Shown here piece by piece: positions 31,402 through 40,034 of a stretch of DNA of 64,000 bases. The position numbers and the translations under genes were made by a program. The stretch covers positions 124,001 to 188,000 of the forward strand of contig NZ_NFID01000003.1 in NCBI RefSeq assembly GCF_002161595.1. The letters run 5' to 3'. A model generated the notes under the pieces. That model saw nothing but the letters and a program-made list of their open reading frames with translations, was not told the DNA's origin and ran no database searches. The stretch comes from Gemmiger sp. An50. Its GTDB lineage: Bacteria > Bacillota > Clostridia > Oscillospirales > Ruminococcaceae. Numbering within the stretch: position 1 is the first letter of the stretch; every line of letters starts with the position of its first letter.

Positions 31402-32091
31402 TTATTTCAGAAGCGAGCGCAGCGGGCAGTCCGGCGCAAGCAAGGGAAATTCGGTGCGCAGAGCTTCCAGGCAATGGGCGTCGCTGCCGGTGAGAAAGGG
31501 CAGCGACGGGGGAACCAGCCCGGCGGCGGTCAGCGCCGCAGCCCGGTCCGGGTCGGCCAGCTCCGCCAGCGAAAACTCCGGCTCTTCGGGCCAGAGACCC
31601 AGCACGCTCAGCAGGGAATAGCTGTCCCGGTCGATGTGAGCAGGTACCGGAACGCCGCCCAGCTCCCGGCAGAGACGGGCGGTCTCTTCCAGTGTCAGCC
31701 CGGCGGCTGCGGTGAGCAGCTTTTTGGGCTGGTCGATGATCTCGTCGTCCTCGTTCATCACCCATTGGGGGCCCCAGATGTCCGGGTTCCAGTCAAATTC
31801 CGGCAGGCTCTCGTACAGGGTGTCGCCCATGGCCAGCGCCGCCGCCACCGTGGGAAAATAGCACAGCAGATGGATCTCCTCGGCGGTGTTGGCCTCCAGC
31901 GCGGGCAGCAGCTTCACCCCATAAGCCTTGCAGCAGATTTCCGCAGCGGGCAGGTTCCGGGCGCTGTTGTGGTCCGCGATGGCAATTACATCGGCCTCGT
32001 TCAGGGCGCACAGCCCCGCAATGGTGGCGGGGGTCATCTCCCGGTCCGCACAGGGGGAAAGGCAGGAGTGGATGTGCAGGTCATACCGCAT
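31402..32091 (-). CDS. PHP domain phosphoesterase
   Basis: The 229-residue product begins MRYDLHIHSCLSPC and has the metal-binding PHP motifs DLHIHS, ADHNS, a conserved glutamate in LPALEANT, HIDR and GSDAHC. PHP enzymes hydrolyse phosphate esters such as nucleotide 3',5'-bisphosphates. It is the last gene in the leftward operon with the sensory-type hydrogenase. PHP genes recur in such [FeFe]-hydrogenase clusters, so a signalling-nucleotide role is possible, but this is inference. Confidence 0.9.
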   Translation of the reverse strand: MRYDLHIHSCLSPCADREMTPATIAGLCALNEADVIAIADHNSARNLPAAEICCKAYGVKLLPALEANTAEEIHLLCYFPTVAAALAMGDTLYESLPEFDWNPDIWGPQWVMNEDDEIIDQPKKLLTAAAGLTLEETARLCRELGGVPVPAHIDRDSYSLLSVLGLWPEEPEFSLAELADPDRAAALTAAGLVPPSLPFLTGSDAHCLEALRTEFPLLAPDCPLRSLLK

Positions 32092-32124
32092 GCCCGGTCA
32101 CCTCCCTTTGGTTTTGATGAATGC

Positions 32125-32454
32125 TTACAGCTGCCCCAGCTTGCGGGCCAGAACAAGAGCAGCCTCGTAGGCGGGCAGGTCGGTGGTGAACAGGGCCACC
32201 CCCTGCTGGGCAGCCCGCTCCAGCGCGTCCGGCATCCAGGCGGCCTCCTGGCACAGCACCACCGCCGCCGCGTCGGCCAGGCTGGCCACCGCTACGGTGT
32301 TGATGTTGCCCATCACGGTGAACCAGACCTTGCCCTCGGTGCAGCGGCTCATGGCCCAGCTGAGCAGGTCGCAGCAGAAGCCGCCGGTCACCTCATGCTC
32401 GGCCACCGGCCCGGCGGGCGCAAAGCCCAGATTTTCCAGTTCAAGATTGGTCAT
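32125..32454 (-). CDS. DRTGG-like domain protein, short
   Basis: The 109-residue product resembles the DRTGG domain set found with [FeFe]-hydrogenases: EVTGGFCCDLLSWAMSRCTEGKVWFTVMGN and INTVAVASLADAAAVVLCQ, ending with a helix LPAYEAALVLARKLG. No catalytic residues are evident. The start overlaps the stop of the hydrogenase-like gene by 14 bases. It probably acts as a ligand-binding regulator. Confidence 0.78.
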   Translation of the reverse strand: MTNLELENLGFAPAGPVAEHEVTGGFCCDLLSWAMSRCTEGKVWFTVMGNINTVAVASLADAAAVVLCQEAAWMPDALERAAQQGVALFTTDLPAYEAALVLARKLGQL

Positions 32455-33727
32455 CGCTCCGGCTCCTTTCCTGTAAAAGCTCTTCCAGACGGCGGCGCAT
32501 CAGCACGGTGCAGTCCTCCGGCTTTGCCCGGCCGCGCACCACGTCCTCGGCTAGAGCCTCGCAGGTGGGTGCGCCGCAGCCGCCGCAGTCCAGCCCCGGC
32601 AGCTGGGACAGAATCGCCCGCAGCCGGCTGTATTTCTCCATCTGCTCGGCCCGGGTACCTTCCAGCTCCATCACCGGAGCATAGACGGGAGGCGCGTCCC
32701 ACCTCATGAAGTCCGGCACCTGGCGGCTGCTCAGGCGGGACCGGGCCTCCGGCAGGCCGCGGCGCAGCTGTTTCATTTTGGCCTTGGCGATAAAGGGGTT
32801 CTCCACCTGCAGCACGCCGCCCACGCAGCCGCCCGCGCAGGCGTTCAGCTCCACAAAGCGCAGGCCGGGCAGCTTTTCATCCTCAAGATCTTCCAGCACC
32901 CGAATTACGTTTTCAATGCCGTCCGCCGCCAGGTAGTCGTCCACCACCCGCAGGCTGATGCTTTCGCCGGTGCTTTCGCCCCAGCGCACGCCCGCGCGGC
33001 CGATCTGGCTTTTGCCCTCGCTGGGGGTCTGCTTCATGGCCCACAGCATACGGGGGTAGATCTCCTTGATGCTCACCGCCGCGTCCAGGGCGCTGTGCTC
33101 CACCCCCAAGGGGCTGCGCACATAGCTGATCTTGGCCGGACAGGGGGAGAGAAACACGCAGCCGATGCGCTCCGGCGCAAGGCTGGTGCGGCGGGCGGCG
33201 TCCCGCTTGGCAATGCGGGCGGCCACCTCCACCGGCGGGGCCAGCGGCAGTAAATGGGGCAGCAGGTCCGGATAGCGCACCCGAATCAGCCGCACCACCG
33301 CCGGGCAGGCGCTGCTGATCAGGGGCAGCGGCTGGCCCCCGGCGGTGATCAGGCGGCGGGTGGCGTCACTCACCAGCTCGGCGGCGCGTCCCACCTCAAA
33401 CACCTCGTCAAAGCCCAGAGCAAGCAGCCCGTCCACCACCAGATCCGGCCCGGGCAGCCGGTTGAACTGGCCCGGAAAGCTGGGCGGCGGCAGGGCAATG
33501 GTATAGTCGAACCGCTCCGTCACCGAGAGTGGGTCCGCGGCGGCGGTCTTGGCGTGATGGGGGCAGATGCGGATGCACTCGGCGCAGTCGATGCAGCGGG
33601 CCGGGTCGATGATGGCCTTGCCGCCCCGCACCCGGATGGCCTGGGTGGGACAGCGCTTGATGCAGTTGATGCACCCCTTGCATAAGGCCCGGTTCAGGGT
33701 CACGGAATGGATGAATTCCTGTTTCAT
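32441..33727 (-). CDS. [FeFe]-hydrogenase homologue of sensory type (HydS, group C/D-like)
   Basis: The 428-residue product starts at the ATG at 33727 (a GTG nine bases upstream is less likely). It has two 4Fe-4S motifs (CKGCINCIKRCP, CIDCAECIRICP), then an H-cluster domain with altered loops: SSACPAVV, LSPCPAK and NACAGGCVGG. The cluster cysteines are kept, but the cysteine used for proton transfer in catalytic enzymes is alanine. A C-terminal 4Fe-4S motif DCGGCGAPTC follows, without a PAS domain. Such proteins are thought to sense H2 or redox state. It lies beside HATPase and DRTGG genes, divergent from catalytic hydrogenase genes. Confidence 0.88.
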   Translation of the reverse strand: MKQEFIHSVTLNRALCKGCINCIKRCPTQAIRVRGGKAIIDPARCIDCAECIRICPHHAKTAAADPLSVTERFDYTIALPPPSFPGQFNRLPGPDLVVDGLLALGFDEVFEVGRAAELVSDATRRLITAGGQPLPLISSACPAVVRLIRVRYPDLLPHLLPLAPPVEVAARIAKRDAARRTSLAPERIGCVFLSPCPAKISYVRSPLGVEHSALDAAVSIKEIYPRMLWAMKQTPSEGKSQIGRAGVRWGESTGESISLRVVDDYLAADGIENVIRVLEDLEDEKLPGLRFVELNACAGGCVGGVLQVENPFIAKAKMKQLRRGLPEARSRLSSRQVPDFMRWDAPPVYAPVMELEGTRAEQMEKYSRLRAILSQLPGLDCGGCGAPTCEALAEDVVRGRAKPEDCTVLMRRRLEELLQERSRSDDQS

Positions 33728-33742
33728 GACGGCCACCTTTCC

Positions 33743-34165
33743 TCACAGAAGCACGTTCATTCGGATGGTGGTGCCCTGACCGGGTTGGGATTCGATGAAA
33801 AACTCGTCGCTGTAGCGCTTCATGTTGGGCAGGCCCATACCCGCCCCGAAGCCCAGGCTGCGCACCTGCTCCGAGGCGGTGCTGTAGCCCTCCTGCATGG
33901 CGAGGGCGATGTCCGGGATGCCGGGGCCCTCATCCTCCAGCCGCATCTGAATGGCCTCGGGGGTGAGCTCCACAAAGATCTGCCCGCCGCCCGCATGGAT
34001 GACCAGGTTGATCTCGCCCTCATACAGCGCGATGGATGCCTTGCGGATGGCCTCAGGCGGGAAGCCCATTCGCTTTAAGGTGTGCTTCAGGTCCGCCGAG
34101 GCCTCCCCGGCGCGGGTGAAATCGTCGCCGGGCACGGTGTATTCCAGCCGGATGGGCTCAGTCAT
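33743..34165 (-). CDS. HATPase (RsbW/anti-sigma-type serine kinase-like) protein
   Basis: The 140-residue product has the GHKL ATP-binding motifs: a conserved asparagine in EGEINLVIHAGG, DEGPGIPD and GFGAGMGLPNMKRY, then a GTTI end. It lacks a histidine phosphorylation domain, like anti-sigma factor kinases. The ATG at 34165 follows GGAGG; its start overlaps the stop of the DRTGG gene. In hydrogenase clusters such proteins are the likely output partner of the sensory hydrogenase. Confidence 0.88.
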   Translation of the reverse strand: MTEPIRLEYTVPGDDFTRAGEASADLKHTLKRMGFPPEAIRKASIALYEGEINLVIHAGGGQIFVELTPEAIQMRLEDEGPGIPDIALAMQEGYSTASEQVRSLGFGAGMGLPNMKRYSDEFFIESQPGQGTTIRMNVLL

Positions 34166-34511
34166 GGCCGCCACCTCCCCGCAGGCCTGCCTGATACAAA
34201 ATGCCGCAGGCGGAGAACATGGTGCGCTGGGTGGCCAGCACGGCGATGCCCCGCTGCTCGGCCAGCTCCAGCACCTCCGGCGAGGGGCGCTTGCCCCGCA
34301 CGAACACGATGCACACCATGTCCATCATGTCGGCGGTGCGCACCACCTGGGGGTTGTTCAACCCGGTGAGCAGCACGGCCTGGTTCTTCACGAAGGCCAG
34401 CACGTCGCTCATCATGTCGCTGCCGCAGGCGTTGTGGACCTGGGTGTCCAGCCGGGCGTTCGGTGTGAGCAGCTCTGCGGGAAGCAGGTGCAGAATGTCC
34501 TGAATGGTCAT
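34158..34511 (-). CDS. DRTGG domain protein
   Basis: The 117-residue product starts MTIQDILHLLPAELLTP at the ATG at 34511 (AAAGGGG upstream); an earlier ATG at 34532 is possible. It contains the DRTGG-domain features DTQVHNACGSDMMSDVLAFV and LLTGLNNPQVVRTADMMDM, common in serine kinase/phosphotransferase regulators and next to [FeFe]-hydrogenase genes. It is the first gene of the leftward sensory operon. Confidence 0.85.
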   Translation of the reverse strand: MTIQDILHLLPAELLTPNARLDTQVHNACGSDMMSDVLAFVKNQAVLLTGLNNPQVVRTADMMDMVCIVFVRGKRPSPEVLELAEQRGIAVLATQRTMFSACGILYQAGLRGGGGHD

Positions 34512-34685
34512 GGCGGTCTCGCCCCTTTCCATGGGTTTTCTTCTTTCAGTATACGGCAAAAAGGGCGGGGCGGGCAATGCTTTGCGGCAAATCTTGCCCT
34601 GTCAGGTTGAATAAAAATTGCACAGTTATTTTTCTGTTATTATTTATGAAACTATGCAAAACTTATAGGAAAACAGCCGTTTCTA

Positions 34686-34694
34686 TGTTACAAT
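34686..34694 (+). promoter_or_regulatory. Candidate extended -10 for the hydrogenase operon
   Basis: TGTTACAAT matches an extended -10 box and lies 92 bases ahead of the HydC start. No good -35 is seen. The same nonamer occurs at 56296 and 59127 in front of other genes. Confidence 0.45.
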
Positions 34695-34785
34695 GGTACC
34701 ACTGAGAAAACATCGAGCGCGGGTGCTCCCACAGAATCAGTGGGCCCCGCAACCCCAAAAAACAGAAAACGGAGGGATACCCAAC

Positions 34786-35283
34786 ATGAGGCGTTTTTCC
34801 ACCCTGCCCTTCGCAGGGACCCCCGAACAGGAGCGGCAGCTTACCGAATGGCTGGACCAGCACAAGGACATGCCCGGCGTGACCATGCCCGCTCTGCAGA
34901 AGGCACAGGAGATCTACGGCTACCTGCCCATTGAGGTGCAGCGTATGGTGGCAGATGCCTTGGGCATCCCGCTGGCCGAAGTCTACGGTGTGGCTACCTT
35001 CTACTCCCAGTTCCGCCTGACGCCCCAGGGCCGCTACCGGGTGAGTGTTTGCCTGGGTACCGCCTGCTACGTAAAGGGCAGCGGCAAGCTGTATGAAAAA
35101 TTGCAGGAGAAGCTGGGCATCGGCGATGGTGAATGCACGCCGGACGGTAAGTTCAGCCTGGACAGCTGCCGCTGCGTGGGCGCCTGTGGTCTGGCCCCGG
35201 TGATGATGGTAAACGACGACGTATACGGCCGCCTCACCGGTGAGGACGCCGAGCTGGACGCCATCCTGGCCAAGTACGAGTAA
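34786..35283 (+). CDS. hydC: Electron-bifurcating [FeFe]-hydrogenase subunit C (NuoE-like)
   Basis: The 165-residue product has the NuoE thioredoxin-like 2Fe-2S fold: VYGVATFYSQF, the first cysteine pair in CLGTACYVKG and the second in CRCVGACGLAP. It carries one 2Fe-2S cluster and joins HydB and HydA in the cytosolic complex that couples NADH and ferredoxin oxidation to H2 production. It is first in the operon with a GGAGG site. Confidence 0.93.
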   Translation: MRRFSTLPFAGTPEQERQLTEWLDQHKDMPGVTMPALQKAQEIYGYLPIEVQRMVADALGIPLAEVYGVATFYSQFRLTPQGRYRVSVCLGTACYVKGSGKLYEKLQEKLGIGDGECTPDGKFSLDSCRCVGACGLAPVMMVNDDVYGRLTGEDAELDAILAKYE

Positions 35284-35289
35284 GCGGCT

Positions 35290-35838
35290 ATGCAGGAGCT
35301 GAGCATGCATGTGATGGACATTGCCCAGAACGCGGTGGCTGCCGGGGCGGAAAACACCCGTATCCTTCTAAGGATGGACACCGCCGCCGACCGGCTGGAG
35401 CTGACCGTGGAGGACGACGGCCGGGGCATGACCGAAGAACAGGCTCGGGCGGCACTGGACCCCTTTTACACCAGCCGTACCACCCGGAAGGTGGGCCTTG
35501 GCCTGCCGCTGCTGCGGCTGACCGCCCAGCTCACCGGAGGCGACGTGGCCATCGAGAGCGAGCCGGGAAAGGGAACACGGGTCACCGCCTGGTTCGGCCT
35601 TTCCCACATTGACCGCCCCCCGCTGGGCGATATGGCGGGCACCATCTCCGCCCTGATGCAGGCAAACCCCGAGCGGGATTTTTGCTACGAGCTGCATGTG
35701 AACGACCAAAGCTTCGCGGTGAGCAGCCGCGAGATCAAACAGATCCTGGGCGATGTGTCTCTGGCACAGCCCGAAGTGGCGCTGTTCCTCCGGGAATACA
35801 TCGAGGAAAACAGCGCCCCCCTGCTGGAAAAGGAGTGA
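35290..35838 (+). CDS. HATPase domain protein of hydrogenase operon
   Basis: The 182-residue product begins MQELSMHVMDIAQNAVAAGA and has GHKL motifs: asparagine in DIAQNAVAAGA, EDDGRGM, and GLGLPLL, KGTRV. A dimerisation/phosphoacceptor domain is missing. The C-terminal 70 residues (from about 105) are specific to proteins encoded in bifurcating hydrogenase operons. Its position between hydC and hydB is typical. Role is probably regulatory; the partner is unknown. Confidence 0.87.
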   Translation: MQELSMHVMDIAQNAVAAGAENTRILLRMDTAADRLELTVEDDGRGMTEEQARAALDPFYTSRTTRKVGLGLPLLRLTAQLTGGDVAIESEPGKGTRVTAWFGLSHIDRPPLGDMAGTISALMQANPERDFCYELHVNDQSFAVSSREIKQILGDVSLAQPEVALFLREYIEENSAPLLEKE

Positions 35839-35847
35839 AACGAACCC

Positions 35848-36219
35848 ATGAAAAGTCTGAAAGAGCTGGAGGCCATCCGGGACCGGATGCGCCAGACCGT
35901 GAATACCCGCGAGAGCGATAATAATACCATTCGTGTGGTGGTGGGCATGGCCACCTGCGGCATCTCCGCCGGTGCAAGACCGGTGCTGAACGCCATCGTG
36001 GAGGAGCTGGCCCGGGAGAACGTGGCCGGTGTGCAGGTCACCCAGACCGGCTGCATCGGCATCTGCCAGTACGAGCCGGTGGTGGAGGTGTATGAGCCGG
36101 GCAAGGAGAAGGTGACTTATGTGAAGATGACCCCGGAAAAGGCCATCCGCATGGTACATCACCATCTGATGAACGGCGAGCCGGTGCAGGATTACATCAT
36201 CGGTTCGCTGACCAAGTGA
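35848..36219 (+). CDS. Thioredoxin-like 2Fe-2S ferredoxin domain protein
   Basis: The 123-residue product has the thioredoxin-like 2Fe-2S pattern: GMATCGISAGARPV and TGCIGICQYEPVV supply four cysteines. It resembles the N-terminal domain of the HydB subunit. It probably carries one 2Fe-2S cluster and assists electron transfer in the hydrogenase complex. It lies 9 bases after the HATPase gene and 16 before hydB. Confidence 0.9.
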   Translation: MKSLKELEAIRDRMRQTVNTRESDNNTIRVVVGMATCGISAGARPVLNAIVEELARENVAGVQVTQTGCIGICQYEPVVEVYEPGKEKVTYVKMTPEKAIRMVHHHLMNGEPVQDYIIGSLTK

Positions 36220-36235
36220 AAGGGGGCGCGGCACA

Positions 36236-38026
36236 GTGTACAGAAATCATGTGATGATCTGCGGCGGCACCGGATGCACCTCGTCCGGCAGCGACCGCAT
36301 TGCCGCGGCCTTTGAACGGGAGCTGGAGCGCCACGGGCTGGACAGCGAGGTCAAGGTGGTACGTACCGGCTGCTTCGGCCTGTGCGCCCTGGGCCCCATC
36401 GTGGTGATCTACCCGGAAGGCAGCTTCTACAGCCGGGTAAAGGAAGAGCATGTGGATTGGATCGTGACCGAGCACCTGCTCAAGGGCCGTCCGGTGCGCA
36501 GCCTGCTGTTCGACGAAACGGTGGACGGCGAGCGGATCAAGAGCCTGGACCAGACCGGCTTCTACAAAAAACAAAAGCGGGTGGCGCTGCGCAACTGCGG
36601 CGTGATCAACCCGGAAAACATTGACGAATACATCGCCTTCGACGGCTATGCGGCTTTGGGCAAGGTGCTCACCGAGATGACGCCGGACGATGTGATCCAG
36701 ACGGTTCTGGATTCCGGCCTGCGGGGCCGGGGCGGCGGCGGCTTCCCCACCGGGCGCAAGTGGCAGCTGGCCTGCGCCGACCGGGGCAAGGTGAAAAAAT
36801 TCGTCTGCTGCAACGCGGACGAGGGCGACCCGGGCGCGTTCATGGACCGCAGCGTGCTGGAGGGCGACCCCCATGCGGTGATCGAGGCCATGGCCATCGC
36901 AGGCTATGCCATCGGGGCCGACAAGGGCTATGTATATGTGCGGGCGGAGTATCCCATCGCGGTGAAGCGGCTGCAGATCGCCATCAACCAGGCCCGGGAC
37001 TACGGCCTGCTGGGTGAGGACATCTTCGGCAGCGGCTTTAACTTTGACATCGAGATCAAGCTGGGCGCGGGCGCCTTCGTCTGCGGCGAGGAGACCGCCC
37101 TGATGACCAGCATCGAGGGCAACCGGGGCGAGCCCAGGCCCCGTCCGCCCTTCCCGGCAAAGAAGGGCCTGTTCGGCCGGCCCACCATCCTGAACAACGT
37201 GGAGACCTACGCCAACATTCCCCAGATCATTTTGAATGGGGCGGATTGGTTCCGCAGCATGGGCACCGAAAACAGCCCCGGCACCAAGGTGTTCGCCCTG
37301 GGCGGCAAGATCCACAACACCGGCCTTGTGGAGGTTCCCATGGGCACCACTCTGCGGGAGATCGTGGAGGAGATCGGCGGCGGCATCCCGGACGGCAAGA
37401 AGTTCAAGGCGGCCCAGACCGGCGGCCCCTCCGGCGGCTGCATCCCCGCCGAGCTGATCGACACTCCCATCGACTACGATTCCCTGAGCAGGATCGGCAG
37501 CATGATGGGTTCCGGCGGTCTGATCGTTATGGACGAGGACACCTGCATGGTGGACATCGCCAAGTTCTTTTTGGAATTCACCGTGGACGAAAGCTGCGGC
37601 AAGTGTACCCCCTGCCGGGTGGGCACCAAGCGGCTGCTGGAGCTGCTGGAGAAGATCACCAGCGGCAACGGCACCATGCGGGACCTGGAGCGTATTGAGG
37701 AGCTGGCCGAGTTCGTGAAGAACAACAGCCTGTGCGGCCTGGGCCAGACCGCGCCCAACCCGGTGCTGTCCACCCTGAAGTATTTCCGGGAGGAATACCT
37801 GGCTCATATCCAGGACAAACGCTGCCCGGCGGGCGTCTGCAAGGCGCTGCTGGTGTACAAGATCGACCCGGACAAGTGCCGCGGCTGCACTCTGTGCGCC
37901 CGCAACTGCCCGGCGGACGCGATCATGGGCAGTGTGCGCAACCCCCACAGCATCGACACCAACAAGTGCGTGAAGTGCGGCGCCTGCATGGATATCTGCC
38001 GCTTTGGCGCCATCAGCAAAGGCTAA
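36236..38026 (+). CDS. hydB: Electron-bifurcating [FeFe]-hydrogenase subunit B (NuoF-like)
   Basis: The 596-residue product starts at GTG after AAGGGGGCG. It has an N-terminal thioredoxin-like 2Fe-2S domain (CGGTGC, CFGLCALG), the NuoF core with FMN/NADH motifs GRGGGGFPTGRKW and ADEGDPGAFMDR, the 4Fe-4S motif CGKCTPCRVGT, and a C-terminal ferredoxin domain with CRGCTLCARNCP and CVKCGACMDICR. It binds NADH and FMN, the site of electron bifurcation in this complex. Confidence 0.95.
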   Translation: MYRNHVMICGGTGCTSSGSDRIAAAFERELERHGLDSEVKVVRTGCFGLCALGPIVVIYPEGSFYSRVKEEHVDWIVTEHLLKGRPVRSLLFDETVDGERIKSLDQTGFYKKQKRVALRNCGVINPENIDEYIAFDGYAALGKVLTEMTPDDVIQTVLDSGLRGRGGGGFPTGRKWQLACADRGKVKKFVCCNADEGDPGAFMDRSVLEGDPHAVIEAMAIAGYAIGADKGYVYVRAEYPIAVKRLQIAINQARDYGLLGEDIFGSGFNFDIEIKLGAGAFVCGEETALMTSIEGNRGEPRPRPPFPAKKGLFGRPTILNNVETYANIPQIILNGADWFRSMGTENSPGTKVFALGGKIHNTGLVEVPMGTTLREIVEEIGGGIPDGKKFKAAQTGGPSGGCIPAELIDTPIDYDSLSRIGSMMGSGGLIVMDEDTCMVDIAKFFLEFTVDESCGKCTPCRVGTKRLLELLEKITSGNGTMRDLERIEELAEFVKNNSLCGLGQTAPNPVLSTLKYFREEYLAHIQDKRCPAGVCKALLVYKIDPDKCRGCTLCARNCPADAIMGSVRNPHSIDTNKCVKCGACMDICRFGAISKG

Positions 38027-38041
38027 GGAGGGCACACGGCA

Positions 38042-39796
38042 ATGAATATGGTAAACTTAAAGATCAATAATGTGCCCTGCCAGGCGCCGGAGGGCTCCAC
38101 CATTCTGGAAGCAGCCCACGAAGTGGGCATCACCATCCCCACCCTTTGTTACTTAAAGGAGATCAAACGGGTGAACGGCGCCTGCCGGGTCTGCGTGGTG
38201 GAGGTAAAGGGCGCAAAAAACCTGCTGCCCGCCTGCGTCTACCCGGTGAGCGAGGGCATGGAGGTATTCACCAACACCAAGCGGGTGCAGAACGCCCGCA
38301 AGATGAATCTGGAACTGATCCTCTCCATCCATAACCAGGACTGCATGAGCTGCGTGCGCAATGGCGACTGTGAACTGCTGCGGCTGTGCAAGCAGTACGG
38401 CGTGGACAAATCCAATGCCTTTGAGGGCGTTCTGCCCGAACGGCAGGACGACGATAGCGCCCTGCATCTGGTGAAGGACAGCTCCAAGTGCATCATCTGC
38501 CGCCGCTGCATCTCCACCTGCGCCGAGAACCAGGGCGTAGGCGTGATCAATGTGGTGGAACGCGGCTTCAATACCCACATTGCATGTGCCTTCGAGGGCA
38601 AGCTGGCGGACTCCACCTGCATCGGCTGCGGCCAGTGTATCACGGTTTGCCCCACCGCCGCCCTGTTGGAACGGGACGACACCGAAAAGGTATGGGCTGC
38701 GTTGGACGATCCCACCCGCCATGTGGTGGTGCAGACCGCACCCAGCGTGCGCGCCGCCCTGGGCGAGGAGTTCGGCCTGCCCATCGGTACCAATGTGCAG
38801 GGCAAGATGGTGGCGGCGCTGCGCCGCCTGGGCTTCGACGGCGTGTTCGACACCGACTTTGCCGCCGACATGACCATCATGGAAGAGGCCCACGAGTTCC
38901 TGGAGCGGGTGAAGAATGGCGGCAAGCTGCCGCTGATCACCAGCTGCAGCCCCGGCTGGGTCAAATACTGCGAGACCTTCCACCCGGATTTCATCCCGAA
39001 TCTGTCCAGCTGCAAGAGCCCGCAGCAGATGTTCGGCGCGCTGAGCAAAACCTACTACGCCGAAAAGATGGGTCTGGACCCCAGAAACATTTTCTGCGTG
39101 TCGGTGATGCCCTGCACCGCCAAGAAGTTCGAGATCGGCCGCCCGGACCAGAGTGCCGCGGGCGACGGTATCCCGGATGTGGATGTGGCCATCACCACCC
39201 GTGAGCTGGCCCGGATGATCCACCGCAGCGGCCTGCGTTTCCTGGACCTGCCGGATGAGGACTTCGACCCGGCCATGGGCCAGGCCACCGGTGCGGGCCA
39301 CATCTTCGGAGCCACCGGCGGCGTGATGGAGGCAGCTCTGCGCACCGCGGTGGAGACCCTCACCGGCGAAAAGGTGGAGACGGTGGAATTCACGCAGGTG
39401 CGCGGCACCGATGCCATCAAGGAGGCGGAATACCAGGTGGCCGGGCTCACCCTGCGGGTCTGCGTGGTCAGCGGTACCGCCAACGCGGGCAAGGTGCTGG
39501 ACATGGTGCGCAGCGGGGAAAAGCAGTACGACATGATCGAGGTCATGGCCTGCCCCGGCGGCTGCGTGAACGGCGGCGGCCAGCCTATCCAACCCGCCCC
39601 GGTGCGCAACTTTACCGACATCCGCGCCCTGCGGGCCAAAGCCCTGTATGACCAGGACGAGGCCAGTGTGCTGCGCCGCAGCCACGAGAACCCGCTGGTC
39701 CAGCAGGTCTACGCGGAATTTCTGGGCGAGCCGGGCAGCGAAAAGGCGCACCGCATTCTGCATACCAGCTACGCTCCGCGCCCCCGTTTGTTCTAA
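38042..39796 (+). CDS. hydA: Electron-bifurcating [FeFe]-hydrogenase subunit A (catalytic)
   Basis: The 584-residue product has an N-terminal 2Fe-2S ferredoxin domain (CRVCVVEVKG), a His-Cys 4Fe-4S segment (HNQDCMSCVRNGDC), two 4Fe-4S motifs (CIICRRCISTC, CIGCGQCITVCP) and the H-cluster loops TSCSPGW, MPCTAKK and MACPGGCVNGGGQP. A small-subunit-like tail (about the last 50 residues) ends the protein. It reduces protons to H2. It is the last gene of the operon; a terminator follows. Confidence 0.96.
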   Translation: MNMVNLKINNVPCQAPEGSTILEAAHEVGITIPTLCYLKEIKRVNGACRVCVVEVKGAKNLLPACVYPVSEGMEVFTNTKRVQNARKMNLELILSIHNQDCMSCVRNGDCELLRLCKQYGVDKSNAFEGVLPERQDDDSALHLVKDSSKCIICRRCISTCAENQGVGVINVVERGFNTHIACAFEGKLADSTCIGCGQCITVCPTAALLERDDTEKVWAALDDPTRHVVVQTAPSVRAALGEEFGLPIGTNVQGKMVAALRRLGFDGVFDTDFAADMTIMEEAHEFLERVKNGGKLPLITSCSPGWVKYCETFHPDFIPNLSSCKSPQQMFGALSKTYYAEKMGLDPRNIFCVSVMPCTAKKFEIGRPDQSAAGDGIPDVDVAITTRELARMIHRSGLRFLDLPDEDFDPAMGQATGAGHIFGATGGVMEAALRTAVETLTGEKVETVEFTQVRGTDAIKEAEYQVAGLTLRVCVVSGTANAGKVLDMVRSGEKQYDMIEVMACPGGCVNGGGQPIQPAPVRNFTDIRALRAKALYDQDEASVLRRSHENPLVQQVYAEFLGEPGSEKAHRILHTSYAPRPRLF

Positions 39797-39808
39797 AAGA
39801 TTTGAATG

Positions 39809-39838
39809 GCCCCTGCAGCTCTGCTGCGGGGGCTTTTT
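39809..39838 (+). terminator. Terminator after hydA
   Basis: GCCCCTGCAG (39809-39818) pairs with CTGCGGGGGC (about 39824-39833), followed by TTTTTG. Confidence 0.8.
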
Positions 39839-39876
39839 GTATCGGAGGGCGCCCTGAAAAAAATAAATGAGAAAAA

Positions 39877-39919
39877 TTCCTATTTAGGGGTTGACAGTAT
39901 AAATAGGAAGTGTTATCAT
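39877..39919 (+). promoter_or_regulatory. Rubrerythrin promoter with inverted repeat operator
   Basis: TTGACA (39891-39896), a 17-base spacer and TATCAT (39914-39919) form a strong promoter. TTCCTATTTA (39877-39886) and TAAATAGGAA (39900-39909) are perfect inverted copies that flank the -35 box, so a dimeric repressor, for example a peroxide or redox sensor, probably controls it. Confidence 0.75.
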
Positions 39920-40034
39920 TAAGCCACGGAAACGAAGCCCACCAACGAAATATTGAAAGAATCAAGCGGCAGCACCGCATGAGCCGTCAGGCGATGCTTG
40001 CCAAAATCATTTAAGAAATATGGAGGAAATGACA

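Noticed and set aside
34600-34700. Rex-binding site ahead of the hydrogenase operon
   Set aside because: Only partial TTGTTA-like pieces are present; no symmetric TTGTTA-N6-TAACAA box was seen.
39979-40014. Possible 11-codon upstream frame ahead of rubrerythrin
   Set aside because: Too short and without a clear ribosome site to call a leader peptide.
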